From Symsagittifera roscoffensis (Eukaryota > Xenacoelomorpha > Acoela > Convolutidae), in the NCBI RefSeq assembly GCF_963678635.1, contig NC_087068.1:26600318-26664317 (forward strand): 64,000 nucleotides of DNA, in the 5' to 3' direction. The translations under genes and the position numbers were made by a program. Positions 21,604-32,571 of this stretch are shown piece after piece. Position 1 is the stretch's first letter; every line of letters begins with the position of its first letter. The notes under the pieces were generated by a model. The model saw only the letters and a program-made list of their open reading frames with translations, was not told the DNA's origin and did no database searches.

Positions 21604-21924
21604 ATGGAGATGATGATTTTTATCTACTGAACAAAAACAATAGTAATATAATAAGTAGTAGCCCTGTTTTTAGGAGTGACCTCATGGTCTGGGGATACTG
21701 AGACCCAGCCATGAGCTCACTATTTCTGCATGTAATTCAGTTAATTTGAGCGTTCTGGTCGAAGCCGGAGAGCAGTAACGTTTTTGTCGACCCGATGTTG
21801 GAAAAGACCACCGAAAAGTACTGGCTTGGTAGAGACGGTGAAAAACATGCAAAGCTCTGTTTAGACGCTAGCCAGTCGTCTTAAGACTTAGTTTTGTTAT
21901 TCGTCGATATGTATCTTCCGGGCG

Positions 21925-22043
21925 AATGTTACATCATCGTTGAAATGTAATAATTTTCTGGTGGTCTGAGAATCAACGCGCGTTTTTTGTTTGCATTCTA
22001 AGATCGCGCGAGCGGCAAAATAAAATCAACTTGAAACGTGTTG
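21925..22043. repeat. Roughly 100-bp dispersed repeat with CGCGCG core, copy 1
   Basis: GTGGTCTGAGAATCAACGCG and CGCGCGAGCGGCAAAATAAA recur together at 25215-25313 inside the first intron of the lectin gene. The CGCG-rich core stands out in AT-rich surroundings and can pair with itself. Function unknown. Confidence 0.8.
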
Positions 22044-22097
22044 GATATTTAGAAAATACAGCTCTTTTAATTTTCTAAAACATACATGCGTTTATTC

Positions 22098-22820
22098 GCA
22101 TTCAGACAATTCGATCACCGACAATTCAGCCGATTTCAAATTCAGACAATTCAATCAAAATGAGTTAAACAAGTTGCCCAAAGACTCTTCAGACAGTTTT
22201 AATGTTTTAAAATGCGCACGCAAAAAGGTTTCGCATGCGGCAAAACATCAAAGCTTTCATTAGACGTCTTATAATTAATTCCATTCAAATTCACATAAAA
22301 CAAATAAAATTAACAGAACCAAAAGTACCTCTACATAATAGAAAATTCGTGTCGACAAAGCACCCAGCCCTCCCCACGTTGATCACACGTTTCAGAAATG
22401 AGCGGAAGAATGCCAAAATTAAGGTAGAGAAACTGATGTCCGATGATGTTATCAGAAAACCGAAGCCCAAGTATTCAATCGCCATTGAGAAACTCGTTCA
22501 AATAGCAAAAAACTACAATCGAGACCATATACAGAAGTATTCAAAAAAATTTACCTTCAATGTACATATATCCTAAAAGTCTTTGCATAGCAAGTTTGTT
22601 CTGATCTTCGAAATTTGTTATTTGATGTTTCACATTTTTTGTTTTAGTGTTGAAAGCCTTCTGACTCTAATCAAATTAGAAAAGTTTTAATTTTTCCCTT
22701 TATCTGGTCTCTTCAATCTAAACAGGCCGAATTGTCTTTGGCTGAATAGTCAGAGTTTTTTCGGCTGAATTGTCTTTAATTTGAATCGGCTGAATTGTCT
22801 GCGGCTGAAATGTCTCTGCA
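22098..22820. mobile_element. Inverted-repeat DNA element with GACAATTCAGCCG subterminal repeats
   Basis: The left end (22098-22155) has CAGACAATTC, GACAATTCAGCCGA and CAGACAATTC again. The right end (22722-22816) carries the reverse complements several times (CGGCTGAATTGTCT). The order of the longest words, GACAATTCAGCCGATTTCAA on the left and its near complement on the right, gives a TIR of roughly 55 bp. Exact ends and target-site duplication were not resolved. Multiple subterminal copies of one word are typical of transposase-binding sites. Confidence 0.65.
22235..22576 (+). pseudogene. Coding remnant inside the inverted-repeat element, possible transposase N-terminus
   Basis: A 113-codon basic frame with TLITRFRNERKNAKIKVEKL and RKPKPKYSIAIEKLVQIAKN. 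It lies wholly between the two inverted repeats. The spacing of an H-N pair followed by a basic helix is loosely like N-terminal regions of animal Mutator-like (MULE) transposases, but that is a guess. No catalytic core is present. It has no recognised domain. Confidence 0.3.
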
Positions 22821-22942
22821 CCGCGTTTACTATTTTCGTATTTTTGGCTCTTTAACTCAATGTTTTTATTTTTTGAACAACCGAAAAAATATATTAGATT
22901 ATTCTGCGTTTATATAAATATATTTGCGTTCATAAATATATA

Positions 22943-22944
<2 letters not shown>

Positions 22945-22984
<40 letters not shown>

Positions 22985-23065
22985 GGTGCGTGTGTGTGCG
23001 AGTGTCTGTGTATGTGTGTGTAAATGTTTGTTTGTGTGTGCATGTGAGAGACTGTATGTGTGTAT
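22945..23065. repeat. TG dinucleotide microsatellite with degenerate tail
   Basis: Pure (TG)n from 22945 to about 22981, then interrupted TG-rich sequence to about 23065. The reading frames across it (cysteine/valine repeats on plus, threonine/histidine on minus) are artefacts. Confidence 0.97.
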
Positions 23066-23361
23066 GAGCGTCAGTGCTTGTTTTGTAGATGTATTCAAGT
23101 AATTCAAGGAAAAAGAAATAGTTAAAGAAGTGATTTCACTATCCCCTTTTGAGTTATGTGTTTTATGAAATATTTTCATCAGAAAACTGTAAACTTGTTT
23201 GGTTATCATCATCATATAAAAACACGGACAGATAGAGTTGAAGCTTTTTCACACAAAATCTATGTCCACCTGTAAGAATCTGGTTAAATAAATAATAGTT
23301 TGTGCACTAAAAACGCAGATGTGGTAGAAACTTATATGCATAATTCTTCTACAGATGACTA

Positions 23362-24093
23362 CAGTGCTGATTTAAATTATCCGGACAAAACGAACAAAAC
23401 TTGAATTTTCAAACGCGTTTTTCTCAAATTGGGTTAAGATTAGACAAAAAGTGAAGAGAGCAAAAGTTGCTTAGAATTTCACCAGAATTAATATGGTGCT
23501 ATTTTTTCTCCGAAATTCTCAACAAAAATTTTACCCCAAAAATGGGTCATTTTGGCTTTTTTCAATTAATCAAGATTTACGCGGAAACTACTTTGTTAAT
23601 TGATAAGAAAATTATGTCACAGGAAGCCTCTTACGCAGCTTAACAAAGTTTAAAAAGGGTTAAATCTCCAAAAACCAGTATAAGAGAAAAAATTTTCACT
23701 TGATATTCAATAAATGTGATTTTTACTATATAAAACCCAGAAGTTCTGTTTAAAAATAAATTTTAAACAATTTGCGCAAATTTTTGAAGATTTAACCCTT
23801 TTTAAACTTTGTTAAGCTGCGTAAGAGGCTTCCTGTGACATAATTTTCTTATCAATTAACAAAGTAGTTTCCGCGTAAATCTTGATTAATTGAAAAAAGC
23901 CAAAATGACCCATTTTTGGGGTAAAATTTTTGTTGGGAATTTCGGAGAAAAAATAGCACCATATTAATTCTGGTGAAATTCTAAGCAACTTTTGCTCTCT
24001 TCACTTTTTGTCTAATCTTAACCCAATTTGAGAAAAACGCGTTTGAAAATTCAAGTTTTGTTCGTTTTGTCCGGATAATTTAAATCAGCACTG
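23362..24093. mobile_element. Hairpin MITE with CAGT termini and TA target duplication (Tc1/mariner-pogo type)
   Basis: The element starts CAGTGCTGATTTAAATTATC and ends with the reverse complement, directly flanked on both sides by TA (23360-23361 and 24094-24095). Near-perfect arms of about 312 bp (23362-23675 and 23785-24093) surround a loop of about 110 bp. There is no coding capacity. CAGT ends plus TA duplication fit non-autonomous Tc1/mariner or pogo elements. Related words (TTTGTCCGGATGATTTAAAT next to TACAGTA) occur near 37700, 38290 and 38500. Confidence 0.9.
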
Positions 24094-24179
24094 TATTTGA
24101 AGTTCTAACTATTTGATGAAGTGTTTTTTTTTTCAATTCAAAGATCGAATTTGGTGGGACCGGCTTTCTATTAATTGCA

Positions 24180-27100
24180 ATGCTGATGCTCATTTTTCCA
24201 ATTATCGGGTTCGTTCGTAGCCACGAAACAGCAAAAAGGTAAATTCGGACAAATAATTTGTAGGAAGAGTTACTATGGGTACTCTATTTGTAAAATCATC
24301 GAACGAATTTTATCAAAACTATTGTTCCGACATTTGAAGTTTTTTCAACTCGCCACTTTTGAGTGGAATTAAAGTTCTGCAAATTTGATTCCAATTATGC
24401 GGGCAAAACGATCAAAACCAAACAATAATGTGCAATTGAAAAAAATGTCCAATTGTTTGTACTGATCAATTGAGCAATCTCCCCCCCCCCCATTCTCGCG
24501 TGGGGGGGAGATATCTCAATAGGTACTTGAGACATGTTTATAACCACTTGAAAATAGTTTGAATGACCTGAAATCATAAAACATATTTTCCAACGACTGT
24601 CGAAAGCCAAATTTTACGATAAAAAAGCTCTAAAGTTTCATTTAGATTGAATAAAGAATCAATAAAACAGGCATAAAAAGCGACTTTTTTCTTTCTTAAA
24701 ATGACAAAAAGTTTTTGCGTACAATATTAAGGTGCTGTGGAGAACCGTTTTTGCTATTCAGATACAAGGCTAGAGCACCAACCCTGGTAAATCGCTTTCT
24801 TCGATGAGGCTATGGTCGCCTAAACAAAATTTTGCAAAAATAATTTTTTTTTTCATAAATTTCGATTTTTTTTCAAAACTTTTCTCGATACTCATTTAAG
24901 ATAAACTTCAGTCGGTCAATTGATTGCGTGCTATAAACACACCATCCATCTACTTGCGTTTGCTGACGTCTTTTTGTAGAGTTTTTTCATTTTTGCTGGG
25001 GGGGAGATAGCTCAATTGGTCATTACGGGGGGGAGATTGCTCAATTGATCCGTTTGTACTCGGGTCTATTTTTTTCGGTTCAAAAAAACTTGAAATTTTT
25101 ATCGAGACAATATTGACGGATATTTCAGTGCATTCTGAAAAATATTGATGCTCTGAGCTCACTGTTGAAAAAATGAACGCCTTTTTTGTAAACATCGTTG
25201 ATCATTTGACAACTTCTTCGTTGACATGTAATAGTTTATGGTGGTCTGAGAATCAACGCGCGTTTTTTTGCATTCTAATAACGCGCGAGCGGCAAAATAA
25301 AATCAACTTGAATGGAATTAATGGACTGCAAGGAACAGGCAGAACATTCAAGACCTTACCCTGAAATGCGCAATCAAAACTATTTTAGGTGTTGTCATTC
25401 TCTTAAAAAAATTGAATTGTTGCAGAGCTATCAAAACTGAACCGGATAAAATTTGTCAGAAATTAATTTAATGTCTAAATATTTTTTACTATTTCAATTT
25501 TTTTTTGCATTTTTACATTCAAAAGAAGCTTATCTGTAGTAAAATGTTGAAAATCATCCGTCTTCTTTTTTTTAGATATCAAGTTTTTAATGATCGACAT
25601 GCTTCTTCAAAAGTGGAGAACTTACAAGAAATTAGGAATTACGTAACCGCAAACGATATTGAGTGTTCAATTCGGTGTGCTCAACATGCCGAATGCCTAT
25701 CAGTCAATCTTTGTAATCAGATAATATGCTCACTAAAGGCAGGCGATGCATTTACTGTGGGTTCGGAAATGGTTCCGGATATGAACTGCAAATACATCGG
25801 AATGAAAAGCGAGGAATATCCCAGATGCGCAGAGACTGGTGTCGCAAAACCAATAACTGATAACAATGCATTTATATGCAACATCAGCCGAAAACGAACA
25901 GACCCGGAATGGGGTGATTGGAATAATGAATTTGAGGACGAATTAAGCTCCACAGAATGGCAAAGATGGGAAAAAGGATCTTGCCTTTTAGGCAGTCACT
26001 TAGAAAACCTCAACTGTACAGTTGGAGAAAACAGACGATTAGTTGGTTGGGTTGTAGCTGTGCGTGAATTAAAAAGTATTGACGAAGCCACAAATTATTG
26101 TGCAGCCGAACTTGATGCAACGGTTTGGGGAGAGATGGATGGTACTTTTGTGGCATTTGAGCCAGTTCTCAAGATGTTTGACAGCAATACTAGTATTTTC
26201 CTGTCCATTTCAGACAAATGCAACGAAGGATTGTGGCTGAACTTAAGGGGCGAGGATGTTACAAATTTGATTCCTTGGCAAACACCTGAACCGACCAATA
26301 GCAAGTAAGTAGATTAAAAAAGTTAAGTGATTTGCTTGGCATACGTTCCTGTTGACGACGTTATTTTCGCTTTTGGGGCGCTTCGAAAAGAGGATCCCTC
26401 AGAAAAACTTCTGAGTTTAATAGATTCTGAGATTAAGTTAAAAAAATCAAATTCTGTGTTTCTTTAAAAGTTGTCAAATAGAAGAAATGTCTTTTATTTA
26501 TTATAAAAATGCCAAAAATTGAACTTAAAATTGCTAAATTTTTAGTTTTTTTATCTTTTCAATTTTTTTTCTTTGTTCATTAGTTATGAGGAGCATTTCA
26601 TACAACTTGCAGAAGACGAACAATCAAACTTCATTGTCAATGATGCTATGTCAACTGCTCCTGCATGGTTTGCTTGTCAAAAGGTATATTCATATGCATT
26701 ACCGTGGATTTTCGATTCACTACTGGTCGATAATGAGACTCACTATATCTCAAAAGAAACGCGGAGTTGTGTGAAAAGTAACATTGGGACTCCTCCTGAT
26801 TGCAATGCAACTATGGAGCGATATGTATACTACTATTGGATTCATGAGCAAATGACAATAAAACAAGCACAAGTAGAGTGCGAAGCGTTTTCAGCCAAAG
26901 TTTTCGATAAGTTGGATGGCAAAGAGTCTACCATTGCATTTTTAGCCAGCCATTTGAAACCTCATGAAACATTTCTGATTGGGATTTCCGATGAAATAAG
27001 AGAGAATGTTTGGCTGAATCACGAGAACCAACTAATGAATGAATATATCACGTTTTTCGATGATGAACCAAATGGAGGAACAGGCGAAAACTGGTTGTTC

Positions 27101-27232
27101 GCAACTTACAGAAATGTAGGCACTCCAAACGCTTATCTAAAAGGCATCGCTGATGGTCCTGTCTCTTGGGTTGCATCAGGAGCGTGTTACAAAATAACTT
27201 ACGATCCAGCCCCAAACTTAGAGACGGGCTAA
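24180..27232 (+). CDS. Secreted PAN/apple plus two C-type lectin-like domains
   Basis: Exon 1 (24180-24238) encodes MLMLIFPIIGFVRSHETAK, a signal peptide, and ends AAAAAG|GTAAAT. Exon 2 (25576-26304) follows CTTTTTTTTTAG. Exon 3 (26584-27232) follows TTTGTTCATTAG and ends in TAA. Both junctions keep phase, giving 478 residues. Residues 20-95 form a PAN/apple-like module (IECSIRCAQHAECLSVNLC, later NCKYIG). Residues about 167-295 form a first C-type lectin-like domain split across the exon 2-3 junction (ATNYCAAELDATVW, then WFACQ). Residues about 338-470 form a second (QVECEAFSAKVFDKLDG, VWLN, EPNGG-x-x-ENW). ENW-type wording is usual before the last strand. A QPD/EPN sugar-binding set is only partly present (EPN). 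Introns are 1337 and 279 bp; the first holds a MITE-like repeat. A polyadenylation signal lies at 27389. Probably a recognition or matrix protein. Confidence 0.85.
24440..25065. mobile_element. MITE-like element with CAATTGAGCAATCTCCCCC inverted ends, in lectin intron 1
   Basis: GTACTGATCAATTGAGCAAT followed by a run of C (24458-24491) is mirrored at 25015-25060 by a G run, then AGATTGCTCAATTGATCCG and TTTGTAC. Next to each end a second, imperfect copy of the word (GGGGGGGAGATATCTCAAT at about 24504, GGGGGGAGATAGCTCAATTG at about 25000) can pair locally. Element length is about 620 bp. No target duplication was resolved. It is spliced out with the intron. Confidence 0.6.
25215..25313. repeat. 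Roughly 100-bp CGCGCG-core dispersed repeat, copy 2
   Basis: Matches 21925-22043 with a few substitutions and a short deletion in the T run. It lies in intron 1 of the lectin gene, 263 bp before exon 2. Confidence 0.8.
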
Positions 27233-27388
27233 GTTTTGACTTATCAACCCCATCAAAGAATCTCGCCTTTAACATTACGTTACATTGGCAAAATTATCCA
27301 TTATTTTTGTAGGTTCTTCAAAAAAACTGACAAAAAACGCCCAAAAATCATCACCTCATAGAACGATTTTTTCTTCTCGTCTATTCAC

Positions 27389-27394
27389 AATAAA
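27389..27394 (+). promoter_or_regulatory. Polyadenylation signal AATAAA of the lectin gene
   Basis: A canonical AATAAA sits 157 bp past the TAA stop, followed by a T-rich stretch, as expected for the 3-prime end of this transcript. Confidence 0.6.
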
Positions 27395-27963
27395 GTTTCA
27401 TTTCTATCTCCAGACGACATGGCAGCTGATCATTTTAATTGTGTAATTTAATAAATTAATCTTCTGCTTAATGTTTCAAACGGTTTTGTAATGATTCATT
27501 CCAGATATTTCATATACTTCCTTGCCAGTTTACAGCAATGCTAAATATTAACTTAGTTCTTTTCCACCTGCGAGACAAAAATACATAGTTTCAGTTAAAT
27601 TTGCCAGAAAGTCGTTACGGAAAACAAAACTTTAGCAACAAAAAAGGTGGAAGAATAAAACTAACTCCATGTTTGTACATTCAACCGTAAGCATACAGCT
27701 GAAGCTATAATTAAGTCGAGGATACGTAACTTAGTAAATACGACTAAACGTCGATAAAAACTTGAACAGTTCGTTATGTAGAAGATTAAGAGTCAACAAA
27801 ATCAGGTTGATATACGCAATAACTGGGCAAGAGGTACTGAAAGAAACAAAAAGTTTACAAAAAATTTTATGCCAACAAGATTTTCTAGGTCTCCTCGTAT
27901 TTGGCACGTTAAGTTTTCTTGGGCTTTTGAAAAGACCATACTATCAATTCGTCTCTAGTCATT
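27395..27963. other. Spacer, nothing recognised
   Basis: AT-rich. The plus frame at 27762-27983 has no motif or splice context and I do not call it. Confidence 0.5.
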
Positions 27964-28893
27964 CTAGCCCAAGAAATCGATAATGTCAGAAATTGAATCG
28001 AGGTGGACCCAATGTTCCACCGGGGCCAGATTTATTTCCGAGTGTTGGGATGGGGCATCAGAAGGGCTGAACGAAACACCCGCGATGTACGAACTAAACG
28101 TAGTTCTCCTAGGAGAATTTTGGCAAGCTGTAGGATCAGTTCTTGCGTAAGACTCCGGTGGACATGCCAGGTCCACCATGCCGAGGCTCCAGGATGTCTC
28201 TTCAATTGTGACTGCTTCTAACGGGTCGGCTCTAGGGTTAATAATCGTCGACGTCTCGAAATCTCCTGGACGATCATCGGAGTCTCCTTCTACTAGGCTC
28301 GTAAAAACCCTCTCCCCCAGAAGAGTTTGGCGGCTGACGTGATCCTTAAGAGCTAGTTTTATGTTTGATTTAATCGGTTTGTTTATTCGGAGAGGGCGAG
28401 TGTATTGGTGACGAAGTCTTTCTCTTGAAGATTTATTAGGAGCGGTGTGTTTCGAAGACGTTGCTACTTGTTGCAAGGGCTTAGATGCGATTTATAGGGT
28501 AGGGAGTGTAATGACTAGATCGATGATAATTGGTTGTGTTGTCTTGGAAGTAGAAGCATTAATAGCTTCTGTGAGAGCTGGTTCTTCCGATCTTATTGGA
28601 TAGCTAACAATTGCATTAGCAGGCTTTGTCTCAGAAGCTGTATTAAAAGTCGAGATTACTGGAGGTGTAGGTATCGCAATTATAGGACTCGGATTCTGCA
28701 GCTTCGGGATTTTGTTCATCCTATCCGGGGAAGATTGAGGCGTCGAGGTACGAAGAAATCCTTGAACTTCATTAAAAACATGAAAGTAGTTTGAATCGTC
28801 CCCAGATGAGGCTTCTTGATTCGGAGGATCACTTACCGGAGGCGGTAAACCCTGGGTGCTAATGATTTTCGTTCCGGTTTCCGATTGTATCAA
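27964..28893 (-). pseudogene. Post-integrase open frame of the retrotransposon (one stop)
   Basis: Frames 28893-28492 and 28476-27964 are in the same register, separated by a single stop at 28492-28494, for about 305 codons together. The product is Pro/Ser/Thr-rich (STPQSSPDRMNK, NPSPIIAIPTPPV), then basic (SSRERLRHQYTRPLRINKP). No transmembrane segment or fusion peptide is visible, so an envelope call is not supported. It may be an integrase C-terminal extension or an accessory protein. It is much less broken than the pol region beside it. Confidence 0.5.
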
Positions 28894-29429
28894 TTCGGCA
28901 GCTAGAGGTACCGCAATCTCGCTTTCTGCTACTTCTCGCCTTCTCTAAGGAGTGTCTCTCTAGAGCTGAACAGTGCGGCGTTTCTGCGGACAAATCTAGT
29001 TCCTCGAAGTTCACATGTTTCTATCTAGCGGCTTGGCTAATCCTTGAACTCTTGTAGGCAGTTCTTCTTGAAGTTGTTCAGTTACCTTTGTTGCATAGAG
29101 CTTCATTAGCTGATCTTTTTTGCTGGGGCTCGCTGGTTTTCCAGTGGAAGTCGGGTTTGTCAAAGTTTATCGCTAAATCAGATTTACCTAAAAATTTTTC
29201 GCTTTTAAGTGTTACCTTGGACAGTTTCTTCCGTAAGTTTTTGTAGAAAGGTTCATTTTTTTCTGTTTTGGATCTTGCGAATTACTGATATCTCACCCTG
29301 AGATGGTGTTCTCTATTTCGTAAGTCCTAGGGCGACTTGTTTGTGAGTTTTTCCCAAAACTCTGATTGGTGATCCTGCTTTTGTAGGGACATATTTCGTT
29401 GCATTTGTGATTTCATCTGATGATGAGTC

Positions 29430-30348
29430 CTAACCGTCTAGTTTGGCATCTTCAATTTTATCAGGAGCGTCCCAAGTATCCCTCCTATCTTGGCATATCA
29501 TCCTTCGTCCATTACCTGAGCAAAGCTTTTTTCGATCCCAATTTGAACTTTTTTCCATGGGTTTGTTATTAGCTTGTGCCACATAGTGTTTGCAGTCCTG
29601 CCGAAATGAGCTTCCAGTGCAATTTTTTGATTGCTTTAATGATAACAGTTCTAGACATTTCGGTAGTTTCAACATAGCAGTTTCCAGCGAGTGTTTTGGG
29701 TTTTCTTGGGACATTACCGACAGTTATTCTCTAATAGGTTTAACGAGTCGTTCGACCGAGCCTGTGGCTCTGTGGTCCCCCACTGGACTAAAGATTAGGT
29801 TAATACTTTATTCTTGACAGAGCACTTTGATTTCCCTAGCTATGGATCCGGACCCTTGGTCCGCTCGAATATTTCGTGGGATACCGCGTAGTGCAAGGTA
29901 ATTTTGTTATGTTTTTCACTAAAGTAATTGAAATGATTCGCGCGGACGGGAACTTAGAGAAGCGATCGATACAAAGTAGGACGTATTTTTTTGTTCCCCG
30001 CCCAAGCGTTAGGGCTACAGCGACATCTAATTCCATTTATTCGTTTGACTGAACTACCGGAGGGAATTTCCCGATTTGAGAAGTAGGTTTTAAAGGTTGT
30101 AGAATCTTACCGGCCTTGACTCATTCAATCCAATTTTCCGTGTGAACTTGTATTTCCCGGTAGATTGTTGGCAACCACACGTATTGAGGGGCTACGCTCT
30201 TCATAGCAAATTTACCGAGGTGAGCCTCGTGTAAATGGGATAACATCGGCTTTCTCACACTAGCTAGGCTAACTAGGCGACCGTCGAAAAATGAGTAGCC
30301 TGCATTAGTATGTAAGTTGTCTATGAAGTGTTTAGAGTAAATTCGCAA
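29430..30348 (-). pseudogene. Integrase remnant (zinc finger and core)
   Basis: 30348-30121 contains FFDGRLVSLASVRKP, then HLHEAHLGKFAMK and YVWLPTIYREIQVH. This is the N-terminal H-x-x-H-type region, with the usual C-x-x-C lost after ENW. 30036-29836 contains ELDVAVALTLGRGTKKYVLL and IDRFSKFPSARII, the start of the DDE core with its first Asp. The rest of the core is frameshifted. 29714-29430 continues with a basic region rich in Lys and Asn. Non-functional. Confidence 0.8.
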
Positions 30349-31115
30349 TAGTACAATATCTTGTTTTCGGTTTTCAGTAATGGCTTTTCTAATCTTTTTT
30401 TAATAATATTTTTCTCAATTAGCAGCGCCATGAATTTGGTATCCAATACTTTCGGCCAATTGCAAGAAAATTGTTTTGGTTTCAATTTATCAGATTTCGT
30501 TGGAGAAGATGGAGTAGCAGAGTAATTTACTGGGGGATTTTTGGTAAATTTCGAAACTTCAGGCGTTTCCATTCTAGTTAGTTCACAATTGTTAGATTTA
30601 AAGCGATTATAAATTAATGCAAAATCGACCGTTTCACACTCTGGAGAAGACAACTCTGTTCGATTATGAAAGTTTTGACACATATCGCAATATGCTTGGT
30701 CGTGAAGGTTTTAAAGCTCTTCTGCAGCATTTTGGATGAATTATTCTGTGTCGATTTCTATCGTTGTTTTATTCTCATAGTTTTGAGCATTCACCTTACA
30801 GCAACTTTTCATAATTTGAAGGCTTTCTAGAATGAATTGCTCTATGCAATTCTAGAATAATTACTTGAGTTTCAGGTGTTGTTTGTCAAAGCCTAGTAAT
30901 AACCCGATATCAATAACAGATGCAAAAACGAAATTCTCGTCATCCTCTAAAACCAAGTTGGTTTGATTGTACGGTTGCGGGAAAAGTATTCTAAAAACCC
31001 ATATCTTTTCCAGGCATATGCTCGACAGAAAAGTCACAGGGGAGTAATTTATCGGCACATCAAGTTAGTCTCGGTAGCGTTGTTTTAGCGTATCGTTCGT
31101 CTCTGAAAGCTCCAA
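30349..31115 (-). pseudogene. Broken stretch between RNase H and integrase
   Basis: Contains short minus frames (30683-30321, 31058-30861) without catalytic motifs. By position this is the linker between RNase H and integrase. Stops and shifts leave no continuous frame. Confidence 0.5.
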
Positions 31116-31457
31116 TCAGTGCTTTGTGTCAATTAAAATTTTAAATTTAAACACCAACAAACAATTGTAGTGATTCAATGACCAGACTAGTCGTAACAGT
31201 TCTTGTTTGTCTATACTGTATTTAATCTCAGTTCCGCTCAAGAAACATGATGCGGACTCTGTAGATTTGCAAACACCATTATGATTTTGTTCCATTGAAG
31301 CCCCGAGTCCCGTGTAAGAAGCGTCGCATTTAACCCTAGTTTCTTTCAGAACGTCGAAGTGATGATTCCTTATAGATTTGGATGTTGCTGCTTTTATTTT
31401 CGTCCAAAGACAATGTTCATTTTTCTGCACTAAACTGCGTTGATTAATTAATTCCAT
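31116..31457 (-). pseudogene. RNase H domain remnant of the retrotransposon
   Basis: KCDASYTGLGASMEQ gives the first catalytic Asp context. FLSGTEIKYSIDKQELLRLV gives the E-x-E-L-type helix. LLVFKFKILIDTKH is the damaged T-D-H-K motif. These three in order mark the Ty3/Gypsy-type RNase H. It directly follows the reverse transcriptase remnant. Confidence 0.85.
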
Positions 31458-32571
31458 TAGTGATCTTATAATTTATACATCTTGGTTCTGTGAGATTTTT
31501 AATTACGTCGGCTTCATGTGTAAGAGGTTTTGTACCACGGTTGTTTATTTTAAAGCCTAGCCTTTCAATCTTTTCTGTTAAAAACTTGCATTTTGTCCAT
31601 TCAATGGATAAAGCCTCATCGTCTAGTGTTTTCAACTCTCGTGAAACTATTTTGCTGTGGTCACAGGCTGTTCCAACCGTAGCTAATAGTATATCCTCTA
31701 AATAACAATGTTCATTTGCTACTTTTCCGACTAAAGTGTCAATGATGCATTGAAAGTTGTCGGGCATGTCGCCCAATCCTTAAAATCCGGTTTTGAAATT
31801 GTACAAGCTCGTTATCTCTCCACCCACAGTATGAGAGTTGCATTGGTTACTTGCCTTAGAGAAAAAGTGGAACTGGCTATACGCATAATTGAGGTCTAAC
31901 AATAAAAACCATACTGAACTTGCTGAATTTCCGCTAACTTTGAGCACCATGGTATCTATTAGTTCAAAAAAACTTTTGTCATTTGGTAACGGTTTCTGTA
32001 TACTTGTTTATTCAATGTTTTTGAGTTAACAGCTAGCCTAATTGAACCGTCTTGTTCAACAGTTAATACAATAGGGATGATAAAATAATCCTCGGAGCAG
32101 TTAGATAATTTTTCTATATGGTCTTCTAACCTTTGGTCAACATATAGTTTTATTTTCATAAGTAAGTTTATTGGAATTTTTTTCCTTAATCTGAATCGAT
32201 TTTAGCGGATCTATCAAATCAATATTTAACTTAAAATATTTCGATCTACATATTTTTGTACTGATATTCGGGAATTGTATAAGAATAAATTTTGTAAACT
32301 GAATTTGTTGAGCGATTTTGGCAGTTCGTTTGATGAGTTCGTCTGTTTCAAATTGATTTTCGTACCATGCTGCGGCGCTGCATGGATACATTGAGCAAGT
32401 TTGGCTGGTTTGTCTAAATGAAGGGGCAGGAATTTGTGACACTTTGATAATCAAATTTTGGAGAATATCAATTCCCAATATATTTCTTACAGCTCTATCA
32501 CCAATGAATTGCTTCCATTCATGGGCTGTCCATCCATTCGACTGGATCTTTACAATTAATCTCCCTATCAC
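31444..32571 (-). pseudogene. Protease end and reverse transcriptase remnant
   Basis: 32571-32137 contains NILGIDILQNL, the usual G-x-D-x-L near the end of the retroviral-type protease. 32159-31959 has EQDGSIRLAVNSKTLN, the first RT motifs. The next stretch (about 31950-31780) reads LLDLNYAYSQFHF with the first catalytic Asp. 31776-31444 has GDMPDNFQCIID and CYLEDILLAT. The metal-binding box reads YLED rather than Y-x-D-D, so one catalytic Asp is now Glu. Stops separate the pieces. Confidence 0.85.

Noticed and set aside
21371-21701. Frames running across the assembly gap
   Set aside because: Their middle is N, so nothing can be said about them.
22860-23215. Cysteine/valine-rich and threonine/histidine-rich frames
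   Set aside because: They are translations of the TG microsatellite and its flanks.
25505-25575. Start of the lectin gene at the in-frame ATGs 25505 or 25547
   Set aside because: The stretch ends in a strong acceptor (CTTTTTTTTTAG) and the upstream exon at 24180-24238 supplies a signal peptide in the right phase.
27964-28893. Retroviral envelope gene
   Set aside because: No signal peptide, fusion peptide, cysteine pattern or transmembrane segment is visible; position after integrase alone is not enough.
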